A stretch of 64,000 nt of DNA from Pseudomonas sp. P8_241 (GCF_034008315.1 NZ_CP125377.1:3050001-3114000); one strand, 5' to 3'. Shown: positions 17,654 through 27,433, counted from the stretch's first letter. Notes: generated from the sequence alone by a model not told the origin. A program made the numbers and translations.

Positions 17654-17836
17654 CTATGCCAGTTCCAACTCAAGGATATCCACGCTGAAAGGCAAGGGAT
17701 GTGGTGAGTTGATCCGATATTCCAGCTTGTCCGCGAATGCCAAAGCTTCTGCATAGCTGCGAAATTTAACGCACCACGCGTCCATCCATACGTTCCAGCC
17801 TTCCGGTGTGACCGCTTTTTCGATTTTTATCAGCAT
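17654..17836 (-). CDS. Small conserved protein, unknown
   Basis: 60 residues, MLIKIEKAVTPEGWNVWMDA then WCVKFRSYAEALAFADKLEY. GGAGGGA lies about 9 bases upstream of the ATG. It is rich in aromatic residues and ends acidic (VDILELELA). The look is of the small single-domain proteins common in Pseudomonas accessory DNA, but no named family is recognised. It lies between two exact 21-base direct repeats. Confidence 0.6.
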   Translation of the reverse strand: MLIKIEKAVTPEGWNVWMDAWCVKFRSYAEALAFADKLEYRINSPHPLPFSVDILELELA

Positions 17837-17929
17837 CCTGGAATCCCTCCGTGTGTGGTTTTGCCCCGTTTGAACGTGGAAAAACCAAATGGTCCCCCCA
17901 GCGCATTTAAGGTTGGTGGGCGAGGTGTC

Positions 17930-17950
17930 AGGAAATTAATAATTATCAAA
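17930..17950 (+). repeat. Short direct repeat, copy 2
   Basis: Exact second copy of the 21-base sequence at 17561-17581. The DNA before each copy also shares a CATTTAA stretch. Confidence 0.7.
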
Positions 17951-17978
17951 AATAGCTTTTGAGCGCCGTCCCTCAAGG

Positions 17979-18188
17979 TTATCGCGAGTCGCTATCTGGA
18001 CCCGCATCAACATTGCGTCGCTCTTCGCCGCAAGGGTTACCCTCGTTAATCAACCGTCGTTCCAGGAGGATATTTTGCAAAGCCTGTCGGTCGCACGGTT
18101 GCAATTGATGTTCTCGTTCCTTGAGTTCAAGCAGGATCGGGCTGGACCACTGGCGGTAGGTTGTTTCGGCACTACGAATGGGTGACAT
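17979..18188 (-). CDS. Small protein, unknown
   Basis: 69 residues starting MSPIRSAETTYRQWSSPILL. The start at 18188 is set by AAGGAGG ending 6 bases upstream; longer readings of the same frame pass through this ribosome site. The middle is charged and helical (ELKEREHQLQPCDRQALQNI) and the tail is hydrophilic. No family recognised. It lies 104 bases beyond the NmrA-like gene on the same strand and may be co-transcribed with it. Confidence 0.6.
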   Translation of the reverse strand: MSPIRSAETTYRQWSSPILLELKEREHQLQPCDRQALQNILLERRLINEGNPCGEERRNVDAGPDSDSR

Positions 18189-18292
18189 TGTTTCCTCCTT
18201 CATTACACTCCCGCCAATTGAGGTGGTGCCGATCGATACGACAGAGACCCTAGTCGAGGAAGCTGAAGGTCGCCAATGCTGGGCGATGGATG

Positions 18293-19129
18293 TCAGCGCG
18301 CGTTTGCCCATTCTCCTGAACCGACGGTGCGCCGCACGTAATCGGAGAAGTCTCGCGCGGGTCTACCGAGTGCTTGCTGCACGCCATTGGCCACCAGAGT
18401 GTTGCGGCCATCGAGCACCGTGGTGAACAGATACAACACCAGATCGATCAATTGTGAAGGGATTTGCTCCTGTTCCAGCGCTTCACGATAGGCTTCGCTC
18501 GGGATCGCTACGAAATCTATGTCACGGTGTGTTGCGCGTGCGATCTCCTGAACGGCTTCTGCAAAGGTCAGGGCACGCGGTCCGGTCAGTTCGTAGAGTC
18601 GATGGTTGTGCCCGGGCTGGGTCAGAGCTGCAACGGCGATTTCCGCGATGTCTTCTGCATCGACAAAGGGCTCGGCGATGTTGCCGACGGGCAGCGCCAG
18701 TTCGCCTTGCAGGATCGGCTCAAGAAAGTGCGCCTCGCTGAAGTTCTGGCAGAACCAACTCGCTCTCAGGATCGTCCAGTCGACACCGCTGTTCTGCACG
18801 ACGCGTTCAGCCTGTTGCGCTTCAATCTCACCGCGACCGGACAGCAACACCAATTTGCGGATGCCGAGTTTGACTGCCAGGTCAGTGAACGCCTGAACGG
18901 TCTCCAGGGCACCGGGCACGGCGAGGTCTGGTTGATAGCAAAGGTAGACCGCGTGCACGCCTTCCAGCACGGCTACCCAGGTCGATCGGTCCTCCCAGTC
19001 GAAGGGTGGATTTGCCTCTCTGGAGCCGAGACGAACACAAACACCAGCAGCATCAAGGCGCTCTTTGACCCGTCTTCCGGTTTTGCCTGTCGCGCCAAGG
19101 ACCAGAATGGTTTCCTGAAGAGAATTCAT
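18293..19129 (-). CDS. NmrA-like NAD(P)-binding protein
   Basis: 278 residues; the ATG at 19129 is chosen because GGAGGTGA lies just upstream. The Rossmann fold opens with ILVLGATGKTGRRVKERLDA, and the atypical short-chain dehydrogenase plan follows: HAVYLCYQPDL, KLVLLSGRGEIEAQQAERVV, WTILRASWFCQNFSE and FVDAEDIAEIAVAAL. The catalytic tyrosine of classical SDRs is absent, as in NmrA and related redox-sensing or quinone-reductase proteins. It is divergent from a TetR regulator, an arrangement usual for a reductase induced by a toxic electrophile or quinone. Confidence 0.88.
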   Translation of the reverse strand: MNSLQETILVLGATGKTGRRVKERLDAAGVCVRLGSREANPPFDWEDRSTWVAVLEGVHAVYLCYQPDLAVPGALETVQAFTDLAVKLGIRKLVLLSGRGEIEAQQAERVVQNSGVDWTILRASWFCQNFSEAHFLEPILQGELALPVGNIAEPFVDAEDIAEIAVAALTQPGHNHRLYELTGPRALTFAEAVQEIARATHRDIDFVAIPSEAYREALEQEQIPSQLIDLVLYLFTTVLDGRNTLVANGVQQALGRPARDFSDYVRRTVGSGEWANAR

Positions 19130-19152
19130 GACATTCACCTCCATCGATTAAT

Positions 19153-19167
19153 GTGAGTTATACTCAC
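19153..19167. promoter_or_regulatory. Candidate TetR operator 1
   Basis: GTGAGTTATACTCAC, a perfect six-base inverted repeat (GTGAGT/ACTCAC) with 3-base spacer, 24 bases upstream of the NmrA-like gene start. A related site occurs at 19267-19281. Confidence 0.6.
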
Positions 19168-19266
19168 GTTTAAATATGATAGATGCTCATGTTTTTTCGT
19201 CAACTGTGCAAATCCAGTCTCCCGATGGATGGACATCACTTGGGAACATTGGTGTGAGGTGCTAAG

Positions 19267-19281
19267 GTGAGTACATGTCAC
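19267..19281. promoter_or_regulatory. Candidate TetR operator 2
   Basis: GTGAGTACATGTCAC shares GTGAGT and the closing TCAC with operator 1 and lies 23 bases before the GTG of the TetR gene. Two like sites, one near each divergent start, fit a regulator repressing both directions. Confidence 0.5.
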
Positions 19282-19304
19282 GTTATTGATCGAGAAGTAC
19301 GCTC

Positions 19305-19967
19305 GTGCCCAGGAAAACAATCGAAGCAACGCAACGGCCCACAGAAATGACTCGACGCCGCCCCACGCAGCAACGCAGCCGCGAGCGACAAGAGCGGATT
19401 CTTGCGGTAGCAACGCAGTTGATTGCAAACAAGGGCAGCGACCAACTCAAGATGAGCGAAATTGCTCAGCGTTCGGAGATTTCAATTGGCTCTCTGTATC
19501 AATATTTCCCCGACAAGAGTTCTGTCATCCATACGCTGGCCGAACGCTACAATGCTGAGAGTCGTCGTTGTATCGAAAAGGCATTATCCGCGGTCGAGGA
19601 TACTCAAGGGTTACGCAAGGCGTATGCAGGGTTGCTCGACCAGTACTACGAGATTGTTTTTGCGACACCGGTCATGCGAGACATCTGGTCCGCGATGCAG
19701 GCTGACAAGCAATTGTTGCAACTGGAGTTGGAGGAAAGTCGGGTAGCGGGAAAATTTTTGGCGCAAGCGATGCTTCGCGTTTATCCAGGTCGTGATGCGC
19801 AACAGGTTGAGGAAGCTGCTTTTCTGATCTGGCACCTGGGTGAGGCGACGATGCGGCTGGCCATCACGTGCGAGCCGAAGGAGGGGCGCGGTCTGGTTGA
19901 AGCGTTCAAACGCATGTCGTTGCGCGAAATCATGGCGCCGGCGATCGTTGAATCCGATCTTCAGTAA
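19305..19967 (+). CDS. TetR-family transcriptional regulator
   Basis: 220 residues with a GTG start (an ATG 42 bases later is an alternative). The DNA-binding domain covers about 22-75: RERQERILAVATQLIANKGS, LKMSEIAQRSEISIGSLYQY FPDKSSVI. The ligand domain is helical and carries the AetR-like LDQYYEIVFATPVMRDIWSA MQADKQLLQLELEESR pattern. It is divergent from the NmrA-like reductase, with two matching palindromes between them, so it probably represses that gene and itself until a small hydrophobic ligand binds. Confidence 0.9.
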   Translation: MPRKTIEATQRPTEMTRRRPTQQRSRERQERILAVATQLIANKGSDQLKMSEIAQRSEISIGSLYQYFPDKSSVIHTLAERYNAESRRCIEKALSAVEDTQGLRKAYAGLLDQYYEIVFATPVMRDIWSAMQADKQLLQLELEESRVAGKFLAQAMLRVYPGRDAQQVEEAAFLIWHLGEATMRLAITCEPKEGRGLVEAFKRMSLREIMAPAIVESDLQ

Positions 19968-19977
19968 TCCTTTGCGG

Positions 19978-20413
19978 TTACTTCGACTTCCATTCGCCCC
20001 CGCCCGTTTCACAATCAATTTTTGCCTGTGCCAGGTTTTCCGCGTTGTAGTAGAACGTGATGATCCGTGCATTGTCGGGAATGTTAATTGATTTGCTGTT
20101 GTCCTTGCTGGTGGACTGCGGGTTGGCCAGCGACTCTTGAGTCAAAGTTGCCAGACACGCCGCCTGGTAATGATCGCCACATTGCGCAACGGGTTTTTTC
20201 GTATTGCTGAGCATTTCCTTGCTCTCATTGCTGCAGGACCAATTTATAGCGTCGACCGGCATACCTTCATATTCATAACAAGTGTGCGACACAAGTGTGC
20301 GACACAATTACAGGCACAGATGGACTTTGCGAGCGCGTCAGGACATCACATCCTTGAGCGTTGGCCTCGGCGGGCCCCAGGCTGGCGATGACAAGCAGAA
20401 TAATTCTGTTCAT
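19978..20413 (-). pseudogene. Secreted small protein, frame broken by a 13-base tandem duplication
   Basis: From the ATG at 20413 the reading is a signal peptide (MNRIILLVIASLGPAEANAQ) and then GCDVLTRSQSPSVPVIVSHT C, after which a 13-base duplication (20280-20305) shifts the frame to a nearby stop. With one repeat copy removed the frame continues CYEYEGMPVDAINWSCSNES KEMLSNTKKPVAQCGDHYQA and on to the stop at 19978, giving exactly 141 codons. The intact form would be a cysteine-rich periplasmic protein of 140 residues, ending CETGGGEWKSK. No family recognised. The fault may be real decay, a reversible slip or a sequencing artefact. Confidence 0.7.
20280..20305. repeat. 13-base tandem duplication
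   Basis: AAGTGTGCGACAC occurs twice head to tail inside the secreted-protein gene and shifts its frame by 13. Confidence 0.95.
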
Positions 20414-20449
20414 GGCATTTTCTTCCCACGGGGCCCCTGAGTATCGCGA

Positions 20450-20734
20450 TTAAACGAAAGGTTGACCGGAAAAGCCGCGGGGCAATCGCTGCAGGCCGGC
20501 CATCGCAGTCAGCCGTTCTGTCCATGCTGAACGCCAGTCAGTAACCGTTTGAACAGCTTTGGCTTTGCGTGCCGCGCGCCGGACAGCGTTGCGCTCGGCT
20601 TTGCGCGCCTCCTTGTAAGCGTCTGTATTGCGACAACTTCTGCATTTCACACGATTGAGTTCACGTGTGGAGGTGAGGTTATTACCTTTGTGACCACAGG
20701 CCAGATGCCCACTGATTTTGAAGTGAGTTACCAT
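20450..20734 (-). CDS. Small basic protein with possible zinc site, unknown
   Basis: 94 residues, AAAGGAG 7 bases before the ATG. The N-terminus reads MVTHFKISGHLACGHKGNNL, followed by VKCRSCRNTDAYKEARKAER. The cysteines in ACGH and KCRSC could bind one zinc, and a strongly basic helix follows (RNAVRRAARKAKAVQ). That points to nucleic-acid contact, by inference only. The type is familiar as a lone small gene of Pseudomonas; function unknown. Confidence 0.65.
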   Translation of the reverse strand: MVTHFKISGHLACGHKGNNLTSTRELNRVKCRSCRNTDAYKEARKAERNAVRRAARKAKAVQTVTDWRSAWTERLTAMAGLQRLPRGFSGQPFV

Positions 20735-20807
20735 CGGAACGTCTCCTTTGCGACGTGTGATCGTTTGACCTCAAGCCCACGCAGACGTTCGTTTATATTG
20801 AACTCAC

Positions 20808-20832
20808 AAAAAACCCAGCACCAGGCTGGGTT
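20808..20832 (-). terminator. Rho-independent terminator, minus strand
   Basis: On the minus strand AACCCAGC/GCTGGGTT around a 5-base loop is followed by six T, 110 bases past the small gene ending at 20942. Confidence 0.85.
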
Positions 20833-20941
20833 GGAGGCAGTCGTAATTTTTGTTCAGGTGCACGCACGCTTGCAGACCGTCGAAACACCGACCATGCGCC
20901 AGGGTTCAGGCCAGGTCTTCCTGCCTTGTGTGCAGATTTGA

Positions 20942-21172
20942 TCATCTGAACCGAGGTAGGGGCCGATCAACCGGTTGCAGAGAAGACAGTGTGTGGCGAA
21001 TCAGCGGTGTGTCTTTTTCGATGTCGTTCAGGCGATCACGAATTCTCAGGGCGGTTGGATGCCCGCCTTGATGGTCAACCCAATCGGCAATTTCCTTGCA
21101 AGCTGCAGCCAGGCGAGCCTGACGCGAATCAAGGAGGGTGAGCAGGGTGGTGATGGACTCTTTTTCGGACAT
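20942..21172 (-). CDS. Small helical protein, unknown
   Basis: 76 residues starting MSEKESITTLLTLLDSRQAR, with GGAGGTG 7 bases upstream. It is predicted wholly helical (LAAACKEIADWVDHQGG, ALRIRDRLNDIEKDTPLIRH). It is flanked by its own terminator at 20808-20832. No family recognised; likely a small cytoplasmic protein. Confidence 0.65.
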   Translation of the reverse strand: MSEKESITTLLTLLDSRQARLAAACKEIADWVDHQGGHPTALRIRDRLNDIEKDTPLIRHTLSSLQPVDRPLPRFR

Positions 21173-21208
21173 GGGAAACACCTCCGTTCAAGAAACCTGG
21201 CAGGGCAG

Positions 21209-21232
21209 CAAAAAGCCCGCAGGGAGCGAGCT
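21209..21232 (-). terminator. Rho-independent terminator, minus strand
   Basis: On the minus strand AGCTCGC/GCGGGCT (one G-U pair) precedes five T, between two small genes; it would end the transcript of the gene at 21302-21523. Confidence 0.7.
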
Positions 21233-21301
21233 GACTGCTGATTGGGTCACGGGGCCTTCAGCTATTTCAGTATAGACCCGTTAAAAAATGATGAAACGCC
21301 T

Positions 21302-21523
21302 TTACCCTTGTCGTGCTGTCACTTGTGATCTTGCATTCAACTGATCGCACGTCTGTTGGGCGTCTGCTTCAAGATCAAAGCCATCACCAATGAACCCCTC
21401 GGTACGGGTGTCGGTGATTCGGTACCAGACGGCGGCATCCGGTGGCGGGTGATCGGTTTCGCCGTCTCTGCGACCATGGATGATGATCTTGTTGCAACGC
21501 TTCACGACGAAAATGTCTTCCAT
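21302..21523 (-). CDS. Small protein, unknown
   Basis: 73 residues from the ATG at 21523 (MEDIFVVKRCNKIIIHGRRD), chosen because GGAGA lies 6 bases before it. A compact beta-rich pattern follows: AAVWYRITDTRTEGFIGDGF and then a helix DLEADAQQTCDQLNAR. The ending suggests a small ligand- or protein-binding fold. No family recognised. Its upstream neighbour on the same strand is the topoisomerase IB gene, 71 bases away. Confidence 0.6.
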   Translation of the reverse strand: MEDIFVVKRCNKIIIHGRRDGETDHPPPDAAVWYRITDTRTEGFIGDGFDLEADAQQTCDQLNARSQVTARQG

Positions 21524-21594
21524 GGCGTCTCCGTAGTTGATTTGTATCAGATCAACTATAGAAGCCATTGGCAATCGTGCAAAAAATAGACAGG

Positions 21595-22620
21595 TCAGTT
21601 CGTCGGTTGAGGCGCGGTCAGCATCGTTTCCAGGAACATCGCCAGTCCGACTTCTTCGGGCGTCAGGCCTTTACGGGCGCGTGGTTTGGGCAGCTCGACC
21701 AGGGTTCCCAGAACAAAAGCGTCGAGCACGGCCGGGTGGATGTAGCACTTGCGGCAAACGGCTGGGGTGTTGCCCAATCGCGTGGCAACGTTCTTGACCA
21801 TTTCGACCATATGGCGCTTGGCGTCCGGTTCAGTTTCCCAGCGCAGTTCCCGCAAGGTGGCCAGCGCCAGCACGCTACCGGCCCAGGTGCGGTAATCCTT
21901 GGCGGTGAAATCGGCACCTGTGAGCGATTGCAGGTAAGTGTTGATGTCGGATGAGCTGACGCTGTGCCGCTCACCGTTCTCATCGAAATACTGAAAGAGG
22001 TTTTGCCCGGGGATCTCCTGGCAACGTTTGACGATTCGTGCCAGGCGTCGGTCTTTCACCGTGATTTGGTGTTCGATGCCACTCTTGCCGCGGAACTGGA
22101 AGCGGATCGCACTGCCGTTGATTTCAACATGTCGGCTGCGCAAGGTGGTCAGGCCGTAGGAGCGGTTGTCCCGTGCATATTGGCTGTTACCGATGCGAAT
22201 CAGGGTCGCATCCAATAGGGTGATGACCGTGGCCATGACTTTGTCGCGACTGAAGCCTGGCGCCGCCAACAACGCTTCCAGCTGTTTGCGAAGCTTAGGC
22301 AAAACCAGTCCGAAATCCCGCAGGCGCAAGTATTTATCGGCATCTCGCACCTCCCGCCAGCGTGCGTGATAGCGATACTGTTTACGCCCGCGGGCATCCC
22401 GACCGGTGGCTTGCAGATGCCCTCGGGGATCGGCGCAGATCCAGACCTCGGTGTAGGCCGGAGGCACCGCCAACGCGTTGAGGCGTTTAATCTCATCCGC
22501 GTCGGTGATTCGCTGCCCTGTCGGGTCGAAATAGCAGAATTTGCCCCGCAGTTTTCTACGGCTGATTCCGGGCTGAGTGTCATCGACATAATGCAGGTCG
22601 GGAGGCAATACATCGGACAT
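21595..22620 (-). CDS. DNA topoisomerase IB (bacterial, poxvirus-like)
   Basis: 341 residues starting MSDVLPPDLHYVDDTQPGIS (AAGGAC upstream; the frame stays open to 22671). N-terminal domain: GISRRKLRGKFCYFDPTG and ALAVPPAYTEVWICADPRGH LQATGRDARGRKQYRYHARW. Catalytic domain: the first arginine in LTTLRSRHV, lysine and arginine in KGKSGIEH and KDYRTWAGS, and the nucleophilic tyrosine in CRKCYIHPAV. The enzyme relaxes supercoils by a transient 3'-phosphotyrosine link, without ATP. Such genes are scattered in Pseudomonas and other proteobacteria and are not essential. Neighbours give no special clue. Confidence 0.92.
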   Translation of the reverse strand: MSDVLPPDLHYVDDTQPGISRRKLRGKFCYFDPTGQRITDADEIKRLNALAVPPAYTEVWICADPRGHLQATGRDARGRKQYRYHARWREVRDADKYLRLRDFGLVLPKLRKQLEALLAAPGFSRDKVMATVITLLDATLIRIGNSQYARDNRSYGLTTLRSRHVEINGSAIRFQFRGKSGIEHQITVKDRRLARIVKRCQEIPGQNLFQYFDENGERHSVSSSDINTYLQSLTGADFTAKDYRTWAGSVLALATLRELRWETEPDAKRHMVEMVKNVATRLGNTPAVCRKCYIHPAVLDAFVLGTLVELPKPRARKGLTPEEVGLAMFLETMLTAPQPTN

Positions 22621-22695
22621 GGCGATAGTCCTTGTTATGGAATCAGGGGCCGTTATTGTCATTGACCCCACGCCGCTGCGCTCGTGCCGAGAATT

Positions 22696-23775
22696 TCAGG
22701 CCAGTACCGCCACCGCTTTGATCTGCGCCCAGAGTTGCTGGCCGGGATGAATACCTAGCTGGTCCCGCGAAAAGCGCGTAATGCGTGCGAGTAACGGAGT
22801 GCCTGCGGCATCAAGGCGTATCAAGACATGAGCGGCATTGTCGGCGTTCAATTCGCTGACAACGGTGACTGGCAAGCGATTGAGGATGCTGCTTTGCTCG
22901 ACATTGTGCAGGCTCAGGCTGACATCTCGTGCCTGAACCTTGCAGCGCAATGTATGACCGACCTCCAGTGGCGTGTGGGCCACGCGAATACTCAGCGTGG
23001 TGTCGGGCATTTGCAGGGTCAGCAATTGATAGTGGGTGTCATACGCGTTGACGCACCCTTCGATCACCACGCCGGCGTCGTCCCCGAGCGCTAGCGGCAA
23101 ATCGAGGCGAGCCAGGGTTTGGCCGATGGGGCCACTGGCCAGTGCCTTGCCGTCGCTGAGCAGGACGATATGGTCGGCCAACCGCGCCACTTCGTCCTGG
23201 GAGTGACTGACGTACAGCACCGGGATGTCGAGTTCATCGTGCAACCGTTGCAGGTAGGGCAGGATCTCGCTTTTGCGCTGGGCGTCCAGCGCGGCCAGTG
23301 GCTCGTCCATCAGTAATAGTTTTGGGCTGGTGAGCAGGGCACGGGCCATCCCGACACGTTGACGTTCGCCGCCAGAAAGGTGCTGCGGATGCCGGTCCAG
23401 CAAATGGCTGATTCCCAGTAATTCGGTGGCATGCGCCATGTCGACACGTCGTTCGTGCTTCGCAATACGTTTGAGACCGAACTCAAGATTGGCCAGTACC
23501 GATAAATGGGGAAACAGACTGGCTTCCTGAAACACATAACCCAAGGCGCGTTTGTGTGGTGCCACGAAAATGTTCTGTTCGCTGTCTTGCCAGACTTCGT
23601 CATTGACCTGGATAAAGCCTTCATCGGCGCGTTCAAGACCGGCGATGCAGCGCAGGCAAGTGGTCTTGCCCGAACCCGAATGACCATAAAGCGCCGTGAC
23701 GCCACGCCCTGGCAGTTGCAGATCGACATCCAGGGCAAAACCCGAATAAGCCAGTTTCAGGCGCATGTGAATCAT
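22696..23775 (-). CDS. modC: Molybdate ABC transporter, ATP-binding protein
   Basis: 359 residues. Walker A GHSGSGKT (about 31-38), signature LSGGERQR, Walker [14 protein letters not shown], and the switch histidine in [10 protein letters not shown]-terminal Mop domain for oxyanion binding occupies about 290-355 ([20 protein letters not shown] and beyond), which separates ModC from general ABC ATPases. Last gene of modABC, 3 bases after modB. It energises molybdate uptake at the inner membrane. Confidence 0.95.
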   Translation of the reverse strand: MIHMRLKLAYSGFALDVDLQLPGRGVTALYGHSGSGKTTCLRCIAGLERADEGFIQVNDEVWQDSEQNIFVAPHKRALGYVFQEASLFPHLSVLANLEFGLKRIAKHERRVDMAHATELLGISHLLDRHPQHLSGGERQRVGMARALLTSPKLLLMDEPLAALDAQRKSEILPYLQRLHDELDIPVLYVSHSQDEVARLADHIVLLSDGKALASGPIGQTLARLDLPLALGDDAGVVIEGCVNAYDTHYQLLTLQMPDTTLSIRVAHTPLEVGHTLRCKVQARDVSLSLHNVEQSSILNRLPVTVVSELNADNAAHVLIRLDAAGTPLLARITRFSRDQLGIHPGQQLWAQIKAVAVLA

Positions 23776-23778
23776 CGA

Positions 23779-24459
23779 TCAGCTCCAGCCGATTTTGCTT
23801 TTACGGCTGGAGTACAGCGCCAGCAGAACAACAAACGAGAACACCAGCATCGCCCCGGAGAGCCAATGAGCCTGGGCGTATTCCATGGCTTCGACATGAT
23901 CGTAGATCTGTACCGACACCACGCGAGTCTTATCGGGAATATTGCCGCCGATCATCAAGACCACGCCGAACTCGCCGACGGTGTGAGCGAAACCGAGAAT
24001 GCCCGCCGTGATGAATCCGGGGCGAGCCAAAGGCAGGGTCACGCTGAAGAAAGTGTCCCATGGATTGGCGCGCAACGTCGCGGCCACTTCCAGTGGTCGG
24101 GTACCAATTGCGGAAAAGGCGTTTTGCAGTGGCTGCACCACAAACGGCATCGAGTACAGCACCGAACCGATCACCAATCCTGCAAAACTGAACGTGAGGG
24201 TCCCCAGTCCCAGTGACTGGGTGAACTGTCCGATGAACCCGTGAGGTCCGAGGGCCAGCAACAAGTAAAAACCAATCACCGTGGGCGGCAGCACCAGGGG
24301 CAGGGCGACAACCGCGCCAACCGGGCCGCGCCACCAGGATTGAGTGCGCGACAACCACAAGGCAATCGGAGTGCCGACGATCAACAGAATGACGGTCGTC
24401 AGGGACGCCAGTTTCAGGGTCAGCCAAATGGCGGAAAAGTCGGCACTCGTGAGGGACAT
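23779..24459 (-). CDS. modB: Molybdate ABC transporter, permease
   Basis: 226 residues with five membrane segments. The EAA loop that docks the ATPase is [34 protein letters not shown] followed by AHTVGEFG, typical of ModB. The start codon follows the modA stop directly (TAAATG), so translation is probably coupled. It forms the inner-membrane channel of the molybdate importer, a homodimer in the known structures. Confidence 0.95.
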   Translation of the reverse strand: MSLTSADFSAIWLTLKLASLTTVILLIVGTPIALWLSRTQSWWRGPVGAVVALPLVLPPTVIGFYLLLALGPHGFIGQFTQSLGLGTLTFSFAGLVIGSVLYSMPFVVQPLQNAFSAIGTRPLEVAATLRANPWDTFFSVTLPLARPGFITAGILGFAHTVGEFGVVLMIGGNIPDKTRVVSVQIYDHVEAMEYAQAHWLSGAMLVFSFVVLLALYSSRKSKIGWS

Positions 24460-25291
<832 letters not shown>

Positions 25292-25379
25292 AATTGTATG
25301 CAAACGGAACGCCGAATATTTGCCAGTCGAAACTTTGTCGCCGCTGACCGAGCCGTGTCAGCGGCGAAAGGTGTGAGAT

Positions 25380-26444
25380 CTAGCGACGCAGTAACCTCGC
25401 CAAACCCTCTTCGGCGAGGCGTTTGGTAAGTTCAGCGGTGGACAGTTCTACGCCCAGATTGAATGCTTGCCCGGCCCAAAGGTTGCTGAAATCCGCTTCA
25501 TCCTTGGCTCGCAATGGCGTAAGCGCGCCGCCGGCAAGCGGAAAGGCTGGCGCCTTGGCGCTCATCGGCCCGAGTTCACGCATCACCCGATTAAGGATTC
25601 CGCGCGCCGGACGGCCAGTGAAAATGTTGGTGAGTGCCGTCTCGCTTTCCCTGGCAGTGCGCAATGCCTTGTGATGGGACGCGCTGACCTTCGCTTGCGG
25701 CGTGAACAAATACGCCGTCCCCACCTGCACCGCCGAAGCGCCAAGCATGAATGCGGCGGCAACTCCGCGTGCGTCAGCGATGCCGCCAGCAGCTATCACC
25801 GGCACATTCACCGCATCGACAATCAAAGGAACCAATGCAAAAGTCCCGACCTGGCTGCTCAGGTCATCGCTGAGAAACATTCCTCGATGCCCCCCGGCTT
25901 CATAGCCCATGGCGATGATGGCGTCACAGCCGTGTTGTTCCAGCCAGATTGCTTCTTTTACGGTGGTGGCCGACGACAGTACTTTTGCCCCGGTAGCCTT
26001 CACGCGATCGAGCAAAGCTTTTTCCGGCAAGCCAAAGTGAAAGCTCACGACCTCGGGGCGAAGTTCTTCGATGACTTCACACGCGGCATTATCGAAAGGC
26101 GCGCGGTTGGAAACCGGGGTCGGCGCATCAAAGTCGACGCCCAGCTCCTGATAGTAGGGTTGCAGCAGGTTTTTCCAATCCTGTGCTCGCTGTTCGTCAG
26201 GTGCCGAGGGACGATGGCAGAAAAAGTTGACGTTGATTGGACGCTGGGTGTGTTGGCGGATTGTTTTCAATTCCTCGCGCAACTGTTCGGTGCTCAGCAT
26301 GGCGGCCGGCATTGAACCCAGGCCGCCGGCGTTGCTGGCTTCGATGACCATGGACGACAGCGTAGCGCCGGCCATGGGGGCCTGGATAATCGGCAGTTCG
26401 ATTCCGAGCAAATCAAGAATGCGGGTATCTGGCCATTGGTTCAT
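25380..26444 (-). CDS. Nitronate monooxygenase (class I)
   Basis: 354 residues, an FMN-binding TIM barrel. Hallmarks are LPIIQAPMAGATLSSMVIEA near the N-terminus, the phosphate-binding AMGYEAGGHRGMF, the catalytic-histidine neighbourhood in that motif, and IAAGGIADARGVAAAFMLGA SAVQVGTAYLFTPQA. The class I family oxidises propionate-3-nitronate and other alkyl nitronates with oxygen, detoxifying plant or fungal nitro compounds. It stands alone between modA and a broken glycine-rich gene. Confidence 0.9.
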   Translation of the reverse strand: MNQWPDTRILDLLGIELPIIQAPMAGATLSSMVIEASNAGGLGSMPAAMLSTEQLREELKTIRQHTQRPINVNFFCHRPSAPDEQRAQDWKNLLQPYYQELGVDFDAPTPVSNRAPFDNAACEVIEELRPEVVSFHFGLPEKALLDRVKATGAKVLSSATTVKEAIWLEQHGCDAIIAMGYEAGGHRGMFLSDDLSSQVGTFALVPLIVDAVNVPVIAAGGIADARGVAAAFMLGASAVQVGTAYLFTPQAKVSASHHKALRTARESETALTNIFTGRPARGILNRVMRELGPMSAKAPAFPLAGGALTPLRAKDEADFSNLWAGQAFNLGVELSTAELTKRLAEEGLARLLRR

Positions 26445-26548
26445 GTGCAGTGTTCTCCGACGGTGAATCCGGGGCGGGACGGTAGGACAGATTTGTAACG
26501 CAACGACTGGTGCGAGGCCAGTCGTCTTTTCGCTTCGCGTGTCAGCTA

Positions 26549-27313
26549 TCAGCGTCGATGGAATCCACCGCCACCGAAAGAGTGATTCATCAACTGGGAT
26601 GAGGAGTGATAGTTGTTGAATCGATCGTTGCCGACGTGAGCGATGCCGCAGTTGCGATTATGGATACCGCCATACTGGGTGGTGTTGCCGGTGTTCGGGG
26701 TGTAAACCGCTCCGCGATTGGCGGTGACCTGGGCCCCGTTGCGCGCGTTGCCTGCCGTCACGTGCTGGTCGGCCATTGCCCCCCCTTCAGGACCCTTCAG
26801 CGCGCCGCTGCGACCTGCCGCATAGTTGCCGGTGTAAACGTTGTGCACCGCGCCACGTTGACCCGCCGCCGCGATGCCGGTCCGTGAATTACAGGAAGCA
26901 CCGACTTCACCGACCCAGCGATTGCCGGTCCAGGCATTGTACCCAGCGCCATAGCGGCGGACCGAAGCGCGATCGCCCCACTGCCGGTAGACGTTACCGG
27001 TGGTTCCCGCCCAACCACCCGGTCCCCAGGCAACGGCGCCTCCGCGATAGCCGTAAGCTGCACCACCTCAAGGCATCGGGGCGGGGTAGCGGTGCGGACC
27101 CCAGGCATAACCCCAACCGTAATTGCCCCACCATGGGTAGGCACCCCAACCCCAACCCACGGCGACCGTGCTGCCACCCCAACTCCAGCCGAAACCAAAA
27201 CCGAACGTCCAGCCTGTCCAGGGTGTGTAGCGGTGAACAAGCGCATTCCAGACATTGTCAGCTCCATCGACGGGACCGCTACTATCGGCTTTTAAAGACC
27301 GAAAAAAAAGCAT
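26549..27313 (-). pseudogene. Gly/Trp/Tyr-rich repetitive protein, truncated and with an internal stop
   Basis: One reading frame spans 27313 to 26549, broken by TGA at 27070-27068. Before the stop: NALVHRYTPWTGWTFGFGFG, WSWGGSTVAVGWGWGAYPWW, then YAWGPHRYPAPMP. After it: GGAAYGYRGGAVAWGPGGWA GTTGNVYRQWGDRASVRRYG AGYNAWTGNRWVGEVGASCN SRTG and further degenerate TGN repeats to a GGGGFHRR end. The TGA probably replaced TGG (Trp), as the surrounding pattern would give MPWGG. Large envelope proteins of this composition are usually several hundred residues longer at the N-terminus, which is missing here, so this is a 3' remnant. Function of the intact family unknown. Confidence 0.7.
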
Positions 27314-27433
27314 AGTTGCCGTTGTTCGAATCGCCCGGCGTTTTCGCCGGTTGGCTTAAACTCGAGTACGGCAAAACGTTGCCTTGTGTTATTTCAAATG
27401 CCCCCCCCTGATTGATTCCATTGAGAGGCCGCA

